Under the pieces are notes generated by a model. It was not told where the DNA came from, searched no databases, and saw nothing but the letters and a program-made list of their open reading frames with translations. From Baylisascaris procyonis (Eukaryota > Nematoda > Chromadorea > Rhabditida > Ascarididae): a stretch of DNA of 64,000 bases. Positions within the stretch are counted from its first letter, which is position 1; every line of letters starts with the position of its first letter. Both the position numbers and the translations under genes were made by a program. This document shows positions 26,854 to 38,600 of this stretch, in pieces. Location: contig JAZARR010000112.1 in the NCBI GenBank assembly GCA_037389465.1, positions 1-64,000 of the forward strand. The letters run 5' to 3'.

Positions 26854-27271
26854 CTGACGGGAGAAAATTTTAATCGAAAGAATTGTTTCAAAGGCGTTCT
26901 TTGAACATGCAATACTATGAACAAAGCTTATACGAACGTGTTTCATTAAAAAAAGCCCAAATGCAAATAAGCAGCGCATGTCGAATCACTCTTGTGTTTG
27001 GTCGCTACACAGAGTGTTTTGGTCGAGTTTCATTCCCGCTTTAAGGTGTCATACTTACGCAACAGAGACGAGTACTAATTGAAATACGAATCAGTTGCTG
27101 GCTAAGTGGAAATTCTAAGGGCGGAAACTGGCTAAACAAAAGAGATCCCCAAAGTTCGAATCGCATCACAATGCCGAATGTTCTGTATTATCCTATTTGT
27201 TTCTGCTAAACACAGCAATAATAAAACAACCAAAAAGCGCTACCCGCGAATATCATGCCAGTTAGCCTTAC

Positions 27272-27683
27272 GGACCTCGAGCCCCGATGGCGGCACTTCA
27301 TAATTTCGAAGTTCTGCGAATGTTCTACCGTTTTGCAGTCTTCGACGCAGGCAAAAATTTCGTAGGTACCAGCTGAATTGCAATAGCGATGCAACTCTAC
27401 ATAGAAGAGATAGCCGTGATAAGGATAACGCATTTCCACGAACAGCCAAGTGAAAGGAAAACTCTGCGCGCACCATAGAAGCCTAAGATGGGAAGATGTA
27501 AGCGATGAAGGAGGAGTGTGAGGAACGTGGGAAATACGGCTTGGTGTTTGAGAACGCCGGGTTAATCACATAAAATAATTCCAGATCCAAATGGTTGAAA
27601 TTTACATCAACGATGAACTCAATGTGATCTTCAATGCTAAGGCCATCGCCTCCATCCCTCTCCCCTTCCTTTCCTTTCCGCAT
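27272..27683 (-). CDS. 5' end of an unrecognised gene, two phase-matched exons, Cys-containing protein
   Basis: Exon 1 runs 27683-27606 (26 codons) and starts at an ATG one base after CACTAG, a possible trans-splice acceptor. It ends GAT/GTAAATTT. Exon 2 runs 27463-27272 (64 codons), from acceptor GCGCGCAG to donor TCC/GTAAGGCT. Both junctions are phase 0. The joined peptide begins with a Gly/Lys/Glu-rich stretch, continues SIEDHIEFIVD, and then has a Tyr-rich segment (MRYPYHGYLFYVELHRYC) with four Cys in a C-x9-C-x3-C-x13-C pattern. Raised G+C over 27250-27690 supports coding. I do not recognise the family. Later exons should lie below 27260. Confidence 0.45.
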
Positions 27684-28292
27684 TCTAGTGCTCGTATGCA
27701 TATGATGGTCGAGATAAAATCGATAATTTCAAGTGTTCAAACCTCTGCGAAACTTCATTACAGTGTTCTAGGTGATGACGATACCAGAAACGTTTTTCTT
27801 TCTAAATTGATTAACTTTTAAATCCCCAGCTAGATTGGTTAATTAACACTCGTCAGGCACTCATAGATGCACCAAATTGATCAGTGCGCTTTCGTGAAGA
27901 GGCAATGGCAGAATGTTTGGCATGTTCGCACAATCCCTTCAATAATCTCAGCACGCTTTCGCATAAACAGTTCGGCTCTACCGATAGGGTCCATTAGCAT
28001 GCACAAAAATCAATGTATTTGCATATATAAGTGCACAAAAACATGCACACTGACATATATAATTCTCGACTTCATTTAGCCATGGGTACATAGGTATTCG
28101 AATTATTTTTCCTGCCTGCTACTGGAAACGTTTACAGAGAAGAATCGATGCCCTTGGAATGAGCTGCGAGTGTTGAATACCCAGGAAATGTGGTTTGGTA
28201 AGGTTACAAGTCAAATATTATACACTATAGCATTCAAACAATATGTTATACAATCGGAAATGACTAGTGAAAATCTAGCGCGCGTTTTGCTG

Positions 28293-28445
<153 letters not shown>

Positions 28446-28815
28446 AATTGCTCTACCGCCATAGCATTAAAATGTATAAATCGCAAACACCTTATCGCTC
28501 CAATTATGAGGTCAATGGCATTAAGCTCAAGACTAAAAAAAACACTTCATGAACTTCCTGACAGCTCTTATAAAACAATGAATTTTCTCGTCACTGACTG
28601 CATCAGGTTCTCGCGGAAGTGAAAGGCCGTGGTGTACCGAAATCTGCTTCTCAAAATAAGGCAATACTGAGAAGAGGGACTGCATTTGAGGTAGTACGGT
28701 AGCTCACAGTATACGTGTCTAATATCCACAAACGGTAGTAGTAGTAATAAAGAAAACTTGGAAATAACAACTCAATGCTGAACAAAACGCGCAAATTCAC
28801 CGAACACTCGCAACG

Positions 28816-29118
28816 CTAACACAGCATTACGAATGCGCATCGCACAACATACGCGACGCACCACATTCGATAATACACGAATTGGCAAAGAGCAAACCAC
28901 TGCTCATCTGCACTCTCATCGTTTACACGATCTTTTATTGCTTTTGTGGCCGTACTCTCCACAATCCGTGCTATCTTGTGGGGTCCCCGCCATGTCATCT
29001 GCTTTTTCAAATGTGGCTTCACTCTGGCTGTCAGGCTTTCTGGCTCGAGAACTCGAGCCGTAAGCTTCAATTGACACAAATAACGATATAAGAGGAAGTT
29101 GAAGGTCTCAATGCTCAA
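28816..29118 (-). pseudogene. Fragment resembling the C-terminal tail of a retroelement integrase
   Basis: A 100-codon minus-strand frame contains the pattern LTARVKPHLKKQMTWRGPHK, then IARIVESTATKAIKDRV. In LTR-retrotransposon pol proteins (Ty3/gypsy, BEL) the integrase ends with a similar element: basic residues, W-x-G-P-(Y/H)-x-I/V, then a short beta strand. The catalytic part of an integrase, a reverse transcriptase and LTRs were not found nearby, so this would be an isolated, probably dead remnant. The assignment rests on one motif only. Confidence 0.35.
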
Positions 29119-29119
29119 C

Positions 29120-32100
29120 TGAGGTGATAGCGATCTCGTGTAATTCGCAATCGAATTTGAACGTTAAGTATGAAAGTTTTAATTTTTGATGCAATTCCCA
29201 CTTTATTACATGTTGTGATTCGTTAAGGTGCAACAACATCAGCGTCTGTCAATAAATTAACGTCTATAAATGCAGCGTTCGGATTTAAGTCTTTCGCGGG
29301 TGTCATCACAAGCAGCCTAAGCTAACGTCACCACTTCAGATACCACAACGATTGAGGAAAACTGATACAGCGAGTGTTTTCGCAGGGCTCATTCATTTCA
29401 TGATGGTAGAAACGCACATAGAGCTTGTTTAATTTTGAACAGTCCTCACCAGCCCCTTCCGATTAGGTTTACTTCTTAGATCACCTTTCCGGATGAGAGG
29501 AAAAAACTGCATGAATGTTCTGATATTGTTCTGATATTCAGCTCCATTCACATCGGAATTTCGTGTATAAAAGTGCTGGCGATCAAATATTGAAGTTAGG
29601 ATTTATACAGTATTCAGGACGATTTACGTGAAAAATTTTTTCGTGCCCATATCTCCTTCTCACCGAAGACAAAAACTTCGTTCGAACTTTCGCCTTCATC
29701 TTCTCTCTATTCATCCCCTTCCCCCCCCCCCCCCCCACCGCCCTCACCTCACTTATTCATCAGGGGAGTTGATACTGGAATATGCTGGAACTTCATTTTA
29801 ACATCGGCCGTTCATTAGGAAGAAAATTTTTAACCTTATTGTTTTCAAAGTTTTTTGGATTGTGGAAACATGTCGCTCTTAAGTACACATGATGCATTTA
29901 GGATTGGTTTCTACTGTCTTTAGAAAGTTTTCGAGTGTGAGAAGCATTTGAATTGTTTTGTTGTTTTGAAATGTTTATTTGCAATATATGTTTGAATCAA
30001 TTGAGCAAAAATGAGCATTTTTGTCAAATTTAATGATGAGTAAGATTTGGTGAAATTTTCAAGAAATTAACAGTGGAAAATGTATTTATTTAGTTCCTGC
30101 AATGAACTGAATAGTTTATTCGAATATCTCATAGCTTTCACATAATTCTGAAAATCGCTCAAAAAAGCATGTCGGAATTTCCTCCCCAAATTCTCCAAAT
30201 TTACCCCGGCATCTGATTAAAGACGTTCCAAGGTTCTTCACTCTTCCAATATTCAGAAGACGACATGCTCGACCTTTTGTAATTTCTAGTTGCGGACAAA
30301 GAGTTGACGCTCTAAAGATGTTGTTACTGCTTCGATAGCCGCAATCACTCGACGGACTCTTTTAAGTTTGCTGTTAAACGTGCCGGCGGTAAATATTTAA
30401 ACATTTTTCTTAAACAAAGTAACAAATAAGTAGAATTTTCTATCAGAAGAAGTTTCAAGAGTGAAATTATTGCAGATCTTTAAAAAGAAAATTCCCTAAC
30501 ATTAAAATTATTCAATTTAGCATCGCGAACAAGAAAGTGAATATTGATTTCCTTCCTTATTGCTGTTTTCAAATGTTCGCACATTGCTTTCACTTCTTTG
30601 ATAGTTTACATATTGTTTTATCCTTTTTTGATTTCGATACTGATTGTTTGTTGAATCTTTCTCTCACTATCGCCTTCGCTTATATGATATTAACGTTTTT
30701 ACTTAGATGCTCCTTCTATAAATACGCATTATCTTAGAAAAGTGTTGATTTCTACTTTATGCCATATTGCTATCCATTCAATTTGCTTTTGTTTGTAGAG
30801 TTGTTTTCTCTTTCGTTTTTCTTAAGCTGCTCGTCTGTTCAGCCAGCTGGTTAGTTTATTCGCCTTTGTGCATTGTATTTAATCCATATATGTGCGGGTG
30901 CGATAGCATCAAACTGTCACCGGCGCCCAATTGTCCTGCCGCCAAAGCGTCTGAGAGCCGGACCATCGCACTTGCCAAAGCTTCCTGGCTCTAAAATTGT
31001 GGCCATTATACTAATACACTTAAGTTTCTATTCTAAAACTGAATGTAACGAAATAGCATCACTTCAACATCAAAATACTCCACATTCAGAATTAATTTAA
31101 ATTCATTGCTAAATTCAAGTAATCTCAATAAATAGAAAATAGAAACATTAAATCCCTTACACTGCTTCAAAATGTGCGTACATCAATCTTGATCTCAAAC
31201 GTGTTCGCAAACGAAGAGATTATGCGTCAAAATGGATTTGTGTGCGGCTTCTTTGCATGAGAACGAGATTCACTTTTCTCTCCTGCAATTCAAAAAGTTT
31301 TCAACTTACCAAGGGCGCAAGTTTTACAAGCTAACAAACTGCCAGGAAGCTAAGTCATCGAATCGGAGAATAAATAAGCCAAAAACTTATATCCGAAACA
31401 TCTATAGCTTTTCTTCACCCTCCCGTTCTTCGAATTGAAAATTTTCTACGATGCTTCAAGTTTTATGTAAAAAGCAATTGAAAAAATAGCGTTAAAATTT
31501 CCATATCCAACTCGATCATAGTTGAAGCCGTCGTCACAGTGTTGCCCTTTGGAAGATTATCTCTTTTCAGGAATAAATGATCAACAATTTGTGCAAGTCG
31601 CTTTTCACACTAATCGCTTACAAATGATTAATTTTTGCTTCAGTGATATTTCTTAGCGAGCGAAATGAGCCGAAAATTTTGAAACTAAGCAACCGTTAAA
31701 CATTTCACCTTTCATGCTTTTCCTATCCGGTCAGATAAAACGAATGAAACGAAGCGAAAAGCTCCTCGTTTAGATGAGCGATGCAATTCGAAAAGTTCCT
31801 AGTTAGGAAGAAGTCGGCTATCATCAGCAATCTTCATTTCTTTCTAACGCCTCTCTAGTTCTCAATATACACATGAGGGCATCATAAAATTTATGCGATT
31901 TGCTACGATTTATAACATTAGCTATTAATAGTCTAACGGATCAACACATATATTGTGTGGTAACGAAGTGGTGAAATTAAACAATTATTGAGAAAATATG
32001 AGATTGCGTTCTCGTGATAGCATGAAATGTTTGTTTTCCATTCCTTTTAATAAGCATTTCTTATCTCTTGAGTAAACACTTTAGAAGAAATTACGCTTTT

Positions 32101-32850
32101 CTCTCGATATTCACAAAACATCTGCTTAATGGATTCAGGAACTCGATGCGCAATATAGTTTCACTGCAAATAAATGATTCTTGAATTCTAATTCTTAAGG
32201 CATTTTGAGGCATCGCACAAGAAGAAAAAAAAATAGCAACGTTCGATACAAATATCTCATGTGTATATCCTCAATTACTGTGTATATCCTCACGACAAAA
32301 ATACATCCTCACGAAAAACATTCTTTTAAAGCATATTTCATTTCTAAATCAAACATTTATTATGAGCTCTGATTAGAGAAACTGACATCTCATATATTTG
32401 AAGGGAATAGGGAACATTTCGAGGAGTGACAATACTACGGCGTAGCAGGTCAATAATATGGCGGCTAAATAATTCGGAGCTTTGTATTTAATTTCACAAA
32501 CTTTCTTTGCAAAAGCACACTTTAGCGACATTGCATCGCTGTGAATACAACTGTTATATATTTATTGTACATATACATGTGGATCAACCTACCGGGTAGT
32601 ATCAATTTGAGAACCACTAAAATTATAATGACTGATTCTGGTGTATATGATGTTCACCAGGGCATAACATAGCATTGTGTTGATTCGACAACTCTAAAAG
32701 AGGTGATTAGTTGTAATAGATGCTGAGATATTTTTATATATTTTCCATCATTCAGATTTCCCATCTAACACCGATCGCGTCACGCAAAAGCGAATCATTT
32801 TCGAACATTTATAGAAGCCGTCCGATTATCAAAAACGTAAAGCCATTAAT
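29120..32850. other. Mostly featureless; poly(C) tract at 29721-29736; G+C-rich island at 30885-31005
   Basis: The tract of 16 C and the adjoining C-rich DNA (29715-29750) stand out. Around 30885-31005 a short segment is much richer in G+C than its surroundings and is open in two plus-strand frames, one reading CGCDSIKLSPAPNCPAAKAS. No paired splice sites make it a convincing exon. The rest shows nothing. Confidence 0.4.
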
Positions 32851-32858
32851 CTTGAGAT

Positions 32859-33083
32859 TTAGTCTTTTATTGATAACTTATGAGGCTGGTTAGGCAACAG
32901 AAAGCGTACTTCTTGATGGTCATTTGCGCACGCTTCGCCATTTGTTTTTCCAAAACTCCATTTTGCAAAATTTAGTCGTAGTGCAATATGCGAACATATA
33001 AGAGTTCCTATTCCCGTCGTATCCTTATACAAATAGAAATTATCAACTTTAGGCCTCATCGCAACGCTACTATAGATACTCAC
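32859..33083 (-). CDS. Weak candidate 3' exon on the minus strand
   Basis: The minus strand is open for 74 codons ending in TAA at 32859, with AATAAA overlapping the end of the frame. The peptide (for example KVDNFYLYKDTTGIGTLICS) is moderately protein-like. It could be the last exon of the chain at 33108-34913, but phase and acceptor are unresolved. Confidence 0.2.
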   Translation of the reverse strand: MSIYSSVAMRPKVDNFYLYKDTTGIGTLICSHIALRLNFAKWSFGKTNGEACANDHQEVRFLLPNQPHKLSIKD

Positions 33084-33107
33084 TAATATTCACATCATCT
33101 TTTATCT

Positions 33108-34913
33108 TCAAACCACATCTTTTAAGGTAGATGAATCACTGTTAAACATGCCAGCACCAGTACCCCATGCATACAGATGTTTGACAATTATTCCGGAAAC
33201 AATTAAAGTATGAGGAAATCCAACATATAGGGATATCACCTCGCAACCATTTAAAAAAGATGGAAGGTATAAGCCGCGGTCAAAAGAGATCTTGAACTGT
33301 TCAAATTTCTCTGTTGCTAACTTCATTGAGCTTTTTTTCAATGTTTGGTTCATTTAATCATTAAAAATATAAATTGAGTGATATTTTAACATCGGATGTT
33401 CCCCATCATTAGAGGGATGTCACTTCGTCGCATATTTCTTCACCCTCGAACGCTACATCGTTGACAATTCTTTGGTATTTCTTTTTGTGCAACAAAAGTA
33501 TTTGCCCTTTGTGCAGGCCTATACAAGAATCAGAATCTCTCTTTCCAAAATTGAATCGCGAAATGGCTGACGAATTATTCTGATTGTGATATGGTCAATG
33601 CTAACTTCAGCTGCATCTTTGGGAACATAACAACTAGAAATGTATATGAATGACTCGAAATTCTTGGATGGAAATGCATATGATAGCAGTCGGCGTTTGA
33701 TAAGGTCCAATAAGACGGCACCTTATAATGTGTGCGTCGTTTGTCGATTGCAGTTTATTCTTTATTATCATCTTTGCATTTTTTCCACCTCAACATTGTG
33801 TAAGCAGTTTCATTTATTACTTTATTTGATTTTTTTTTCGTGTCAAACAGCGTTTTACTTATTCGAATATGCAAACGGTTGTATGAGTGCGAATTGTTAA
33901 TAAATTCATCCGATTTCCATTCATTGCCCATTCGTGGCATTTCCTTTTAAAATCTTATTCTTTCGGCTTTTTCAAAATTTTTTGCGAAATATTTTATTTC
34001 TGTTTGAGAAGTTTCTTTGCTCACCTGAACTTCTCATTTGGTTGTTTTATCAAAACACTATTAATATGACTACTCTTAGATAAACAGCAATTTCTACAAC
34101 GATAAAGTAGTGTGAAAGATATCATTAGAGGTGAGTCAATGAAGGTGGTTTATTGTTGGTGAGGGACATATATGATTACATTGTGCATTTGTGGTATAAA
34201 AGCAAAATGCAACTGGTTAAAATTGTTATAGAAGGTTGTAAAGTTGAAACTTACTGCATGCAAACATGAATCACCCTTGTTATACAAAGACTTCCATCTC
34301 TGTCCTATAACATCATTATTTTTATGCGAATCAACCAAAATCTGCTTCATAACATTTCATATGCCTAAAAACACCGATAAACTATACTGCTGAAATTAGC
34401 GCACATTAAACAGTTACAGCCGAAATTAAAGCCCAAAAAGTTAAAGATTTTTGCACGACACACGCATCTGCATATTGCTCATCTAACTTATCAGTATCAC
34501 ATCGCGATTTACCAAAAACGTAGCCAGAATGATGATCCATATTTTAGCCGATTCGGCCACTCTTTCAAACGAATCATGCAATGATTCGATTTACGGCGAC
34601 TCGATCGCTGAATAATGAACTCCGGCAGTTGCATAATGCAGCCAATTTTTTTTTTCATTTTCAAGTATAAATAATTCCTTCCGAAATTTACAAAACAAAG
34701 TAGCTTACAGGATAGCTTGTCATTCTACGCTGTACGTTACGCTTGCCAAACTTCGGAATAATGATTTCAATGGTCCTCAATTTAGAACCACCGGACAGAC
34801 AGAGGAGCAAAATATTGCGCACAGGCGTGACGTTTTCCCCACTTTGTAAGAAATGGGGAATACAAAAAATGACGTAGTTTTTTCCAGCAGAACCCAATAA
34901 CGGTCCAAACTGA
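33108..34913 (-). CDS. Candidate multi-exon gene of unknown function, secreted beta-rich protein possible
   Basis: Exon-like segments in order on the minus strand are 34913-34709 (acceptor AAAATTTCAG, donor CCT/GTAAGC; 68 codons), 34341-34255 (donor GCA/GTAAGTTT; 29 codons), 33721-33606 (reads VPSYWTLSNADCYHMHFHPR; weak borders), and a frame ending at 33108 (reads FEQFKISFDRGLYLPSF and HLYAWGTGAGMFNSDSS). The first three agree in phase. The first exon has alternating hydrophobic residues (KNYVIFCIPHFLQSG, RNILLLCLSGGS, TIEIIIPKFG), suggesting beta strands. That is loosely reminiscent of the IgGFc-binding domain found in nematode secreted proteins. This likeness is weak, and the later borders (attataag, aaaaaaag) are poor acceptors. 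Confidence 0.3.
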
Positions 34914-34995
34914 CTGAAATTTTCGTGAAGCATATAATATCATATTTCAGCGTTTAAATGCCTATCTGTCAAGGGAACGACGGTTTATACCGTAC

Positions 34996-35119
34996 CTGTG
35001 TCGGTCAAAAACAGTTTGTTATACAGAACCGATCGATATTGGCTGTTTTTCGATAAAATTCCTGGGAGAATTTTGTAGACACGGAGTACTTCCACAAAGC
35101 CCGCTCGAAATTGGAGCAT
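34996..35119 (-). CDS. First coding exon resembling an Mpv17/PMP22-family membrane protein
   Basis: From the ATG at 35119 the minus strand is open for 41 codons to the donor ACAG/GTACGG at 34996 (phase 1). The peptide starts MLQFRAGFVEVLRVYKILPG and ends RSVLYNKLFLTDTG. Mpv17-like-2 proteins begin with a basic amphipathic stretch followed by a segment of the type LLFTNxG just before the GLGD block, so the match is suggestive. An acceptor ACCCAG ends at 35135, 15 nt before the ATG, and could take a spliced leader. No downstream exon with the GD..xQ motif was found, and the next acceptor at 34914 does not match in phase, so the identity remains open. Confidence 0.35.
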
Positions 35120-35278
35120 TTTTCAGCGTTTATTCTGGGTAATGCTTTATTGTTCAATGAATATATCATATTTGTATAGCTTATTGACTTCAGTCGTTCT
35201 ATGACTGCATGCCATGGGGATCCATTTACCTCACCTACTGGAAACTCCGACACGGGCCAATTTCCCCTGGTGATATTT

Positions 35279-35305
35279 ATGAGGCGCATTGCCTAAGCGC
35301 CTCAT
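35279..35305. repeat. Perfect 9-bp G+C-rich inverted repeat
   Basis: ATGAGGCGC (35279-35287) and GCGCCTCAT (35297-35305) are exact complements around a 9-nt loop. It lies between the minus-strand start exon at 35119 and the first identified lipase exon at 35634. A shared regulatory or structural role is possible but is only inferred from position. Confidence 0.75.
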
Positions 35306-35633
35306 CAAATATGAACAGTTAGCTTGCGATGTTCTTCGAACGGTCAGTAAGACCACTTATTTAAAACTGGTCTTTGATATCTTGTTTTATAATAAAAGTG
35401 AATTGTAATAATGCAAAAAAAAAAACGGAAAATAATTGAACCTATGAAGATGTTTACAAATGTTACTTAAGGAAATTCATTGAAGGTACATTAAAGGCAC
35501 TAAGCTCGAAGTATCAAGCTAAGGTTTAAAGTTCCAAATGAAGGCTTTGCAAATAACTCAAGCGACTACAGATGCTTACTTCACCAGCACGTTTGCAGAT
35601 ATAATTCTACTATGAAATGATAATTTTTTTCAG

Positions 35634-38600
35634 TGACAAAACGCATTCAATTATTCGCCTCAAAACGTTCAACGATGATGTCCGTTTGGCTAATGTTTCC
35701 ACCGATAATGATATCGTACTTATTGTACATGGATTTGGTAATACCGAGAAAACGTGGATGTTTATAATGAAGGAGGCTTTTCAAAAATATAAGGTCTATA
35801 ATACTTCCTATCCTTATATAGAGCACAGTTCCATTAAACACCAGGCACGACAAACAAGGTGTTCTTTTTACTCGTTATAAATTCCAAAATTTCATTGCTG
35901 AATCAAAACTCTTTTATTAAAAAAATGACGAAGCGCATATCTGTTGCTATCGGTTCCCTTTACTGTGTGAATTCATATCTAGTATAATTCATGACAGACA
36001 CGGCAGTCCAAATTTATGGAACTATAAATTCTCAAGAAATTGTCTGTCTTTCTAAAAAGAACCACAATTGTAACTTACTATGCGAAATTCATCTTCATCC
36101 GTTGAATGATCAAATTTCATCAATCAATGGTCATTGATATTTTCCACATTCAGTGTTGCCTGCAAAAATGGTTGTATTGAATTTGAACAGAATTCTATAG
36201 AACACAAAATGTTCAACAAAACAAGAGCACTGTTGGCTACAAAAATTTCAATTACCTGCTTTACTTTTATGAAATTAGCTGCTAATACTTTCGGCGTATT
36301 AGCGTAAGCACAAGAAATTAAACCTATATTTCAGTCCGTAACCGTTGTCCTGTGCTTTTGGCTACTGGGCGCAAAGGCTCCGAATTACATGCAAGCAGCA
36401 GCAAACACACGTGTGATGGGTGCACTGATCGCGCGTTTGATTAAGGCGATCAATCAATATCATAAAATCAGTTACGATCGCATATCGATCATTGGTTTTA
36501 GTCTCGGTGCAGATGCTGCTGGATTCGCTGGAAAGCGCTTAAATGACACAAAAATTAGAGCTATATATGGTGAGCGGTGCTTTATACATAGGAGAGATAC
36601 CTTTTTTTCTTTAAATACAACGCATTATTTCCCTAAGAACTCCCATTTTTTCCTGAAAACGTTCTCATGCTTTCCTGAAAGCGGCTCGAAAGTCCCTCAT
36701 TATGAGCATAATATGAAAGAAGCACCAAATATTCAATATGTGAATAGAATATTTGCAGATCCGACTAATCCTCCCTCATTTTTGAAGGCAGCAAAATCAA
36801 CACAACGTTTAATTGGCAAATTATGAAAAGTGCTTTCTTTCGATGGAAATATATACGAAATATCAAGCATTGATATCATCTTCAATTTCAACTAAACGAT
36901 CATATCCGAACATTTCGACCCAATTTCCGCATTGCTATATTGCATGTGAAGCGAGCTGTTGAATAATAATTTTCACTATTTCAGCGCTCGATCCAGCAGG
37001 TCCTCTATTCACGACAGGCAATCCAAATCGTCTATACGACAAAGTGTACACTAATTCCTTCTCAAATTCAAGCATATTTGATGGTTTGAAATGTTTGAGT
37101 CCATATATATATATAGCAGTATTTCTTCCCTTTTTCACAATTATGATTTTTGCTTTCTTCGGCCTTTCATCAAATCGCCTTGTCCAACTCATTTATCACT
37201 TGCATTTGGTTCTACGCAAGTTCTCGTGCAACTATTATGTTTACTGCAGAAAAAAACATCATAACGCTCACGATAAAGTGCGTAAGTAATAAAGAAATAA
37301 TTGTTGTTTTCATTGTAAACATATATTTTAGAAAATTTCTTTTATAGTTTTTCGCTGCCGATTGCATATCAATAGGGTCAGCATCTTTCACAGAATTGCC
37401 AATCACTTTCGAACTTCCTGATGTCTTCGTTGAACATGAGGAGGCATCAAGAACTTCTAAAAATGTTCTCTCGATTCCCGATACCCTCAGGTACATTCCA
37501 GCTTTCCAGCTGGTCGTTTATCTCCGTTGAAGTTGTTTGAAACGGGCAAAGAAACAGAATCGAATATAATATTTTGTGCGCATCCATCACATTCTGTACC
37601 AATCAGCAACACTCTCATCTATTCCTTGCTTATCAATTTCCGTATCCTAACCTTTAAACTTCCTACTAAATCCAGAATGATATTTCAGACCACCTGAGGA
37701 GAGGCTGAGTCGAGAGGATGCGCAATATGTGCAGATATTGCACACAAGTGGAGATGAGTTTTTCAGGTTTACCAGCATTGCGAATTCACTTATTACTTCT
37801 TATTCACTCTTCCACATGCCGCAAAGCTTTTACAAGAGGGTGTATATAATTTTGATATATAGAAGCCACCAGGGTATGGGGAATTGCAGTAGCTCTACAG
37901 TATACCAGCCATGCAATGGAGCCGATTAACCTTACACATTGCTAGCAGTGTTTGTGATGCGTAAAAGAGGAGTAAGAACTCCTTACTATTTTTACTATCT
38001 CCTCTTTTCTCATTGACAAGGCTTTGATCTACTTGCAAAACTTTTTCGAATGGCATCCGATTGCACTTATTTTTACTATCTGCTTGCAAAGTGGATGTTG
38101 ATAAGACTCTATTGTTATTCCACTTCGTGTCCATACTTTTTTCATATACTTTCTTTTCTTAGCTTGCCATGTTCTCTAATGCCTTATTCTTGACTTCTCC
38201 CCCTCTCTGCCTGTTCCATTAAACCCGGTGTTTCTGTACCTATACTGTTCTTCCAGAGGCGGAGCAGGTACGCTGGAACGTTTGGGTGATGAGGACTTTT
38301 ATGTGAATGGAGGAAGGGTTCAACCGGGTGGTTGCTCGGAGGCAGTTGGCGCATCAGAATTCGCACTGATGGCACTCCTCTCCAGCGATCTCACCAAGGA
38401 TTGTAAGTGGACAATATTCCCGTTGCAATCCCCCTTTTATTAAAGGAACTCTCACGTGAGTGAAAGGAATGCTAGCAAATACAAATTAATGTGGACATTG
38501 ATTGCTTCATTTTATTGCATTTTGTTTTCTCTCAAAGCATTGTGGTTAGTGAACGAGAAATATGCGATGGTGACGCTCAACACCGCCATACAGCAAATAT

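Noticed and set aside
35005..35289. 94-codon minus-strand frame starting within the hairpin at 35279
   Set aside because: It stops before the only good donor (34995), whereas the overlapping frame from 35119 runs cleanly into it.
35539..35633. Candidate lipase first exon from the ATG at 35539 with donor AC/GTTTGCAG
   Set aside because: The intron would be only about 40 nt, the donor is poor and the peptide has no signal sequence.
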